From NCBI GenBank assembly GCA_030627085.1, contig DAOUSS010000061.1:1-7830 (forward strand): 7,830 nucleotides of DNA. Direction: 5' to 3'. Shown in pieces: positions 5,429 through 7,830 of this stretch. This stretch comes from Candidatus Stahliibacteriota bacterium. GTDB taxonomy: Bacteria; Hydrothermota; UBA3073. Numbering within the stretch: position 1 is the first letter of the stretch; the number at the start of each line of letters is the position of its first letter. Both the position numbers and the translations under genes were made by a program. The notes below the pieces were generated by a model. The model had not been told where the DNA came from. It saw nothing but the letters and a program-made list of their open reading frames with translations, and searched no databases.

Positions 5429-5590
5429 GTAGGAGCGACCTCCTCGGGCTGTACAAAAAGTAGGGATCTGGTAGCCGCAGACTTCAGTCTGCGAACAGAA
5501 GATGCTGTTCTGGATTCAATTTACGCAACTTAAAAGTTGCGACTACCATGTTGAAATTTGACTTTTCGCACAGCCTGTTCCGGTCGCGAT
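5429..5590. repeat. Nested composite inverted repeat in the pcm leader
   Basis: GTAGGAGCGACC (5429-5440) at the left matches CGGTCGCGAT (5581-5590) at the right through GCGACC/GGTCGC. Inside, separated by 6 bases on each side, GGCTGTACAAAAAGT (5447-5461) pairs with ACTTTTCGCACAGCC (5561-5575) at 13 of 15 positions. Inside that sits the GTAG...CTAC hairpin pair at 5471-5546. The three shells are concentric, forming one long imperfect cruciform or RNA stem, as expected if one palindromic element inserted into another. Confidence 0.7.
5471..5546. repeat. Paired GTAG...CTAC hairpin element in the pcm leader
   Basis: GTAG (5471-5474), one base, stem CGCAGACT/AGTCTGCG (5476-5493, 2-nt centre), a 30-base gap, stem CGCAACTT/AAGTTGCG (5524-5541), one base, CTAC (5543-5546). 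The geometry is identical to 5200-5251: TTCA at the centre of the left hairpin and TAAA at the centre of the right one, with unrelated stem sequences. Confidence 0.8.
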
Positions 5591-5592
5591 AA

Positions 5593-5620
5593 GGTGATAG
5601 GTGTTGGGTGATAGGTAGTA
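5593..5620. repeat. Heptad array GGTGATA type
   Basis: Four 7-bp units: GGTGATA, GGTGTTG, GGTGATA, GGTAGTA. The last unit runs into the 28-bp palindrome at 5618-5645. Confidence 0.75.
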
Positions 5621-5645
5621 CGGGTGAACTGCAGTTCGCCCGTAC
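5618..5645. repeat. 28-bp GTACGGGTGAAC palindrome, copy 2
   Basis: Almost perfect palindrome: GTACGGGTGAACT against AGTTCGCCCGTAC with one G-T mismatch, around a GC centre. It has the same length and arms as 1907-1934. It sits between two heptad arrays (5593-5620 and 5646-5673), shortly upstream of pcm. Confidence 0.85.
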
Positions 5646-5673
5646 AATTGTCAATCGTAAATTGTCAATCGAG
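5646..5673. repeat. Heptad array AATTGTC/AATCGTA
   Basis: Units AATTGTC, AATCGTA, AATTGTC, AATCGAG; the 12-mer AATTGTCAATCG recurs after 14 bp. It ends next to the pcm ribosome binding site. Confidence 0.75.
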
Positions 5674-5674
5674 C

Positions 5675-5680
5675 AGGGGG
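5675..5680 (+). promoter_or_regulatory. pcm ribosome binding site
   Basis: AGGGGG 4 nt before the ATG at 5685, the same layout as ligA. It supports the long form of Pcm; a second possible site (AGGGAG, 5748-5753) precedes the internal ATG at 5757. Confidence 0.6.
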
Positions 5681-5684
5681 AAGT

Positions 5685-6368
5685 ATGGCGAATATACTCG
5701 CCCTTATTATTTTCATGCTTGGAGGGACAAATAATTATGCCCTGAGTAGGGAGAGAATGGTTGAGGAACAGATTGTAAAAAGGGGAATAACCGATGAGAA
5801 AGTGATAGATGCGATGGCGAAGATTCCGAGAGAGGAGTTTGTGCCTGACAAGTATAAGCCCTATGCATACATAGATTCTCCCCTCCCGATAGGATATGAG
5901 CAGACGATATCACAGCCATTTATCGTTGCTCTGATGACCTACCTTGTTGACCTTAAAGACGAAGAAAAAGTGCTGGAGATTGGAACTGGAAGTGGTTATG
6001 GCGCAGCAGTACTTGCAGAGATAGCTGAAGAGGTCTATACAATAGAGATACTTAAGCCACTTGCAGTCTCTGCAGAAGAAAGACTTACGAGACTTGGATA
6101 CAATAATATAAAGGTAAAGTGCGGAGATGGCTTCTTCGGTTGGGAGGACTATGCTCCCTACGATGCCATTGTTGTGACCTGTGCTCCGGGCTATATTCCC
6201 CAGCCTCTTGTGGACCAATTGAAGATCGGGGGTAAGATGATCATTCCTGTAGGAGAATCTTTTCAGGAGCTACTTCTGGTTACGAAAACCGAAAAAGGAA
6301 TTAAAGAGGAGAGTATAATACCGGTGAGATTTGTGCCTATGAAGGGGGAGGTGGAGAAGAGAAAGTAG
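5685..6368 (+). CDS. pcm: Protein-L-isoaspartate O-methyltransferase (Pcm)
   Basis: Uses S-adenosylmethionine to methylate isoaspartyl residues in aged proteins, starting their repair to aspartate. Seen in the 227-residue product: PREEFVP (48-54), PLPIGYEQTISQP (67-78, the family signature), SAM motif I LEIGTGSGY (97-105), acidic Glu121 at the end of the next strand, GDG (147-149), YDAIVVTCAP (159-168) and VRFVPMKGE near the end. The first 20 or so residues form a short hydrophobic stretch (ILALIIFML) not present in the E. coli enzyme. It could be a signal peptide or membrane anchor, though it lacks early positive charges. Starting instead at the ATG at 5757 gives a 203-residue cytoplasmic form of normal length. 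The stop codon is the first step into a heptad array, and ddl follows 36 bp later. Confidence 0.95.
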   Translation: MANILALIIFMLGGTNNYALSRERMVEEQIVKRGITDEKVIDAMAKIPREEFVPDKYKPYAYIDSPLPIGYEQTISQPFIVALMTYLVDLKDEEKVLEIGTGSGYGAAVLAEIAEEVYTIEILKPLAVSAEERLTRLGYNNIKVKCGDGFFGWEDYAPYDAIVVTCAPGYIPQPLVDQLKIGGKMIIPVGESFQELLLVTKTEKGIKEESIIPVRFVPMKGEVEKRK

Positions 6369-6392
6369 GCAGTAAGTAGTAGGTAGTAGAGA
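6365..6392. repeat. Heptad array at the pcm stop codon
   Basis: Units GTAGGCA, GTAAGTA, GTAGGTA, GTAGAGA at exact 7-bp steps. The pcm TAG stop (6366-6368) is in the first unit. Every unit carries TAG or TAA, so any frame entering the pcm-ddl spacer is stopped. It fills nearly the whole spacer. Confidence 0.8.
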
Positions 6393-6394
6393 AT

Positions 6395-6399
6395 AGGAG
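6395..6399 (+). promoter_or_regulatory. ddl ribosome binding site
   Basis: AGGAG, 5 nt before the ATG at 6405. It favours that start over the out-of-frame ATG at 6401. Confidence 0.75.
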
Positions 6400-6404
6400 A
6401 ATGT

Positions 6405-7364
6405 ATGAGAGAGGATATATGTATAGCAGTTGTGTGTGGTGGTAAGTCGAGAGAGTGTGAGGTATCAAGAGTATCTGGAAGTTGCGTCGCAGAGGCGCTT
6501 GAGAAGAGCTACAGGAATGTGATTATTGTGGAACTCGACGAATCTATAGGCAAAAGTTTGACAGAAAACAGAGTGGATGTTGTTTTCCCTGTCTTGCATG
6601 GTGTTCCCGGAGAGGATGGAACATTTCAGGGGTTCCTCGATGTGCTCGGTATTCCATACGTTGGCAGTGGTGTGCTCGCGAGTGCTTATGCAATAGACAA
6701 AGTTGTGGCAAAGGCTATATTTACAAAATACGGACTCCCTGTTGCTCCTGATATGGTGCTTACAAAGACAAAGTGCCCATCAGTTAAGGATATTATAGAT
6801 AAGGTTGGATATGATGTTGTAGTCAAACCTGCAGGAGAAGGGTCAGCCATCGGGGTTACATTCTGCAGGAACGAAAGAGAGATTGATAAGGCAGTGAGAA
6901 AGGCATTCAATTACGGAGATAAGGTTCTCGTGGAGAAGAGGATAGAGGGAAAAGAGATTACAGTTGGTATACTTGAAAGAAACAATATAGAGGCATTACC
7001 GGTTGTAGAGGTCCGCACGCCAGAGGGAAGCTGGTATGATTTTGAGCACCGCTACACACCCGGACTCTCTGAGCATATAATTCCTGCGCTTCTGCAGAAG
7101 GATATATATAAAAGGGTCCAGAAACTCGCTATAATGGCACATAAGGTGCTCTCCTGTCGCGACCTTTCGAGGGTTGACTTTGTTGTTCCTGATGGGGGAG
7201 AGCCTATTATTCTGGAGGTAAATACGATTCCCGGCATGACACCTACAAGCCTCTATCCCGATGCTGCTCGTGCCAGCGCTATTTCATTCGAAGAACTCGT
7301 GGCATATCTTCTAGAAAGAGCGATAGGAAGAGCAAAAGGAATAGCAAGAAAAAACAATCTATGA
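6405..7364 (+). CDS. ddl: D-alanine--D-alanine ligase (Ddl)
   Basis: Joins two D-alanines with ATP to make the dipeptide for peptidoglycan precursors; cytoplasmic, ATP-grasp fold, acting before MurF. At 319 residues it is near the norm (E. coli DdlB 306). Seen: CGGKSRECEVS with Glu17 (11-21), HGVPGEDGTFQG (65-76), YVGSGVLASAYAIDK (85-99), KPAGEGSAIG with Ser147 (141-150), YDFEHRY with Tyr217, CRDLSRVDF with Arg256, and ILEVNTIPGMTPTS with metal ligands Glu271 and Asn273. Tyr217 fits a D-Ala-D-Ala rather than D-Ala-D-Lac enzyme. The substrate-side motif reads EVSRVSG instead of the common EVSLxSG. The C-terminus has an extra basic tail (GRAKGIARKNNL). It is probably co-transcribed with pcm. 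Its stop overlaps the convergent gene's stop, and no terminator is visible. Confidence 0.97.
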   Translation: MREDICIAVVCGGKSRECEVSRVSGSCVAEALEKSYRNVIIVELDESIGKSLTENRVDVVFPVLHGVPGEDGTFQGFLDVLGIPYVGSGVLASAYAIDKVVAKAIFTKYGLPVAPDMVLTKTKCPSVKDIIDKVGYDVVVKPAGEGSAIGVTFCRNEREIDKAVRKAFNYGDKVLVEKRIEGKEITVGILERNNIEALPVVEVRTPEGSWYDFEHRYTPGLSEHIIPALLQKDIYKRVQKLAIMAHKVLSCRDLSRVDFVVPDGGEPIILEVNTIPGMTPTSLYPDAARASAISFEELVAYLLERAIGRAKGIARKNNL

Positions 7365-7830
7365 AAGTGCTGCTTTTTCGTATTCTTTTAATAGAGTTTC
7401 AATGAGTTCTTTAACAGAAATAATTCTGTCCGTTTTGTAAGCATTGGTTCCCGCAAATGCAAATCCATTTTCAAAGTTCCCCTTCTTGGCATTAGTCAGC
7501 GCAAGTGCAATACAGTAAGGCGAATTTTTAAAATCACAGGTCCTTATACACCTCCAAGGGCATTTAAAGGGCATTTTAATTCCTGTTTCCACATCCTCAA
7601 GAAATTTGTTCCTTATTGCTCTCCCGGGTAATCCAACGGGGCTGTCAATTATGATAAGGTCATCTTCTTTACATTTCAGATATGCCTTCTTGAATTCTAT
7701 CGAGGCGTCACACTCGTGGGTCGCAACAAACCTGGTTGCCATCTGCACCCCTTGAGCTCCTAATTGGATAAATTTATAAATATCCGCACCTGTATATATG
7801 CCTCCCGCCGCAATTACCGGAATACTTTTA
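7359..7830 (-). CDS. Nitronate monooxygenase-type FMN oxidoreductase, C-terminal part
   Basis: The 5' end lies beyond the window; the frame is open from 7829 to the TAG at 7361-7359, giving 156 residues. The visible part starts IPVIAAGGIYTGADI and continues GAQGVQMATRF, the phosphate-binding GG(I) loop and following strand of the TIM-barrel FMN family that includes nitronate monooxygenase (2-nitropropane dioxygenase) and FabK enoyl-ACP reductase. A later Cys-rich stretch (CPWRCIRTC, then SPYC) and GFAFAGTNAYK are typical of one branch of uncharacterised members. The catalytic histidine region is off the window, so nitronate oxidation cannot be confirmed. The GTG at 7748 is internal, not the start. 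It converges on ddl with a 6-bp overlap. Confidence 0.85.
   Translation of the reverse strand, partial: KSIPVIAAGGIYTGADIYKFIQLGAQGVQMATRFVATHECDASIEFKKAYLKCKEDDLIIIDSPVGLPGRAIRNKFLEDVETGIKMPFKCPWRCIRTCDFKNSPYCIALALTNAKKGNFENGFAFAGTNAYKTDRIISVKELIETLLKEYEKAALS

Noticed and set aside
5274..5456. 60-aa minus-strand ORF
   Set aside because: It spans both promoters and the heptad array, and its HFTFHIPHPTSHI stretch is simply translated repeat.
7359..7748. Complete 129-aa gene starting at GTG 7748
   Set aside because: The frame stays open to the window edge and encodes conserved family sequence (IPVIAAGGIYTGADI) upstream, so the gene is truncated by the window.

Overview
This is a bacterial chromosome segment carrying housekeeping genes, with intergenic spaces packed with several families of short repeats. 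NAD+-dependent DNA ligase, quinolinate synthase, D-Ala-D-Ala ligase and consensus sigma70-type promoters point to a peptidoglycan-making bacterium. Coding strands are purine-rich, with frequent AGA/AGG (Arg) and ATA (Ile), a bias often seen in thermophiles and in many uncultivated candidate phyla. The sequence does not allow a safer taxonomic call. No transposase, phage, CRISPR or RNA gene is visible.

Layout. Positions 1-982 hold no convincing gene, only repeats and one doubtful 24-codon ORF. On the minus strand, ligA (5158-3134), pdxA (2907-1945) and nadA (1882-983) lie in that transcription order as a probable operon. On the plus strand, pcm (5685-6368) and ddl (6405-7364) form a second unit. 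A truncated FMN-dependent nitronate monooxygenase-type gene (7830-7359, minus) converges on ddl and overlaps its last 6 bases.

The two units are driven by back-to-back, near-perfect promoters (minus at 5342-5314, plus at 5355-5383). Each has TTGACA, a 17-bp spacer and an extended -10 (TGTGATATAAT or TGTGATATACT), with 12 bp between the two -35 boxes. The three minus-strand genes share an NAD theme: LigA consumes NAD+, PdxA uses NAD(P)+, and NadA makes the quinolinate precursor of NAD. pcm and ddl concern protein repair and cell-wall precursor synthesis.

The main point of interest is the repeat landscape. (1) At least six intergenic tandem arrays have a period of 7 bp. Three of them contain or abut the stop codons of pdxA, ligA and pcm. 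(2) GTAG/CTAC-bounded hairpins share one exact geometry (4-nt tag, 1 nt, 8-bp stem, 2-nt centre, 8-bp stem), as single or paired units with unrelated stem sequences; they resemble REP/BIME elements. (3) Two 28-bp GTACGGGTGAAC-type palindromes each adjoin heptad arrays. (4) CACNAAG repeats of 8/9-bp period occur in opposing orientations. (5) A nested, roughly 160-nt imperfect cruciform fills the pcm leader. These are sequence observations; any function for them is inference.
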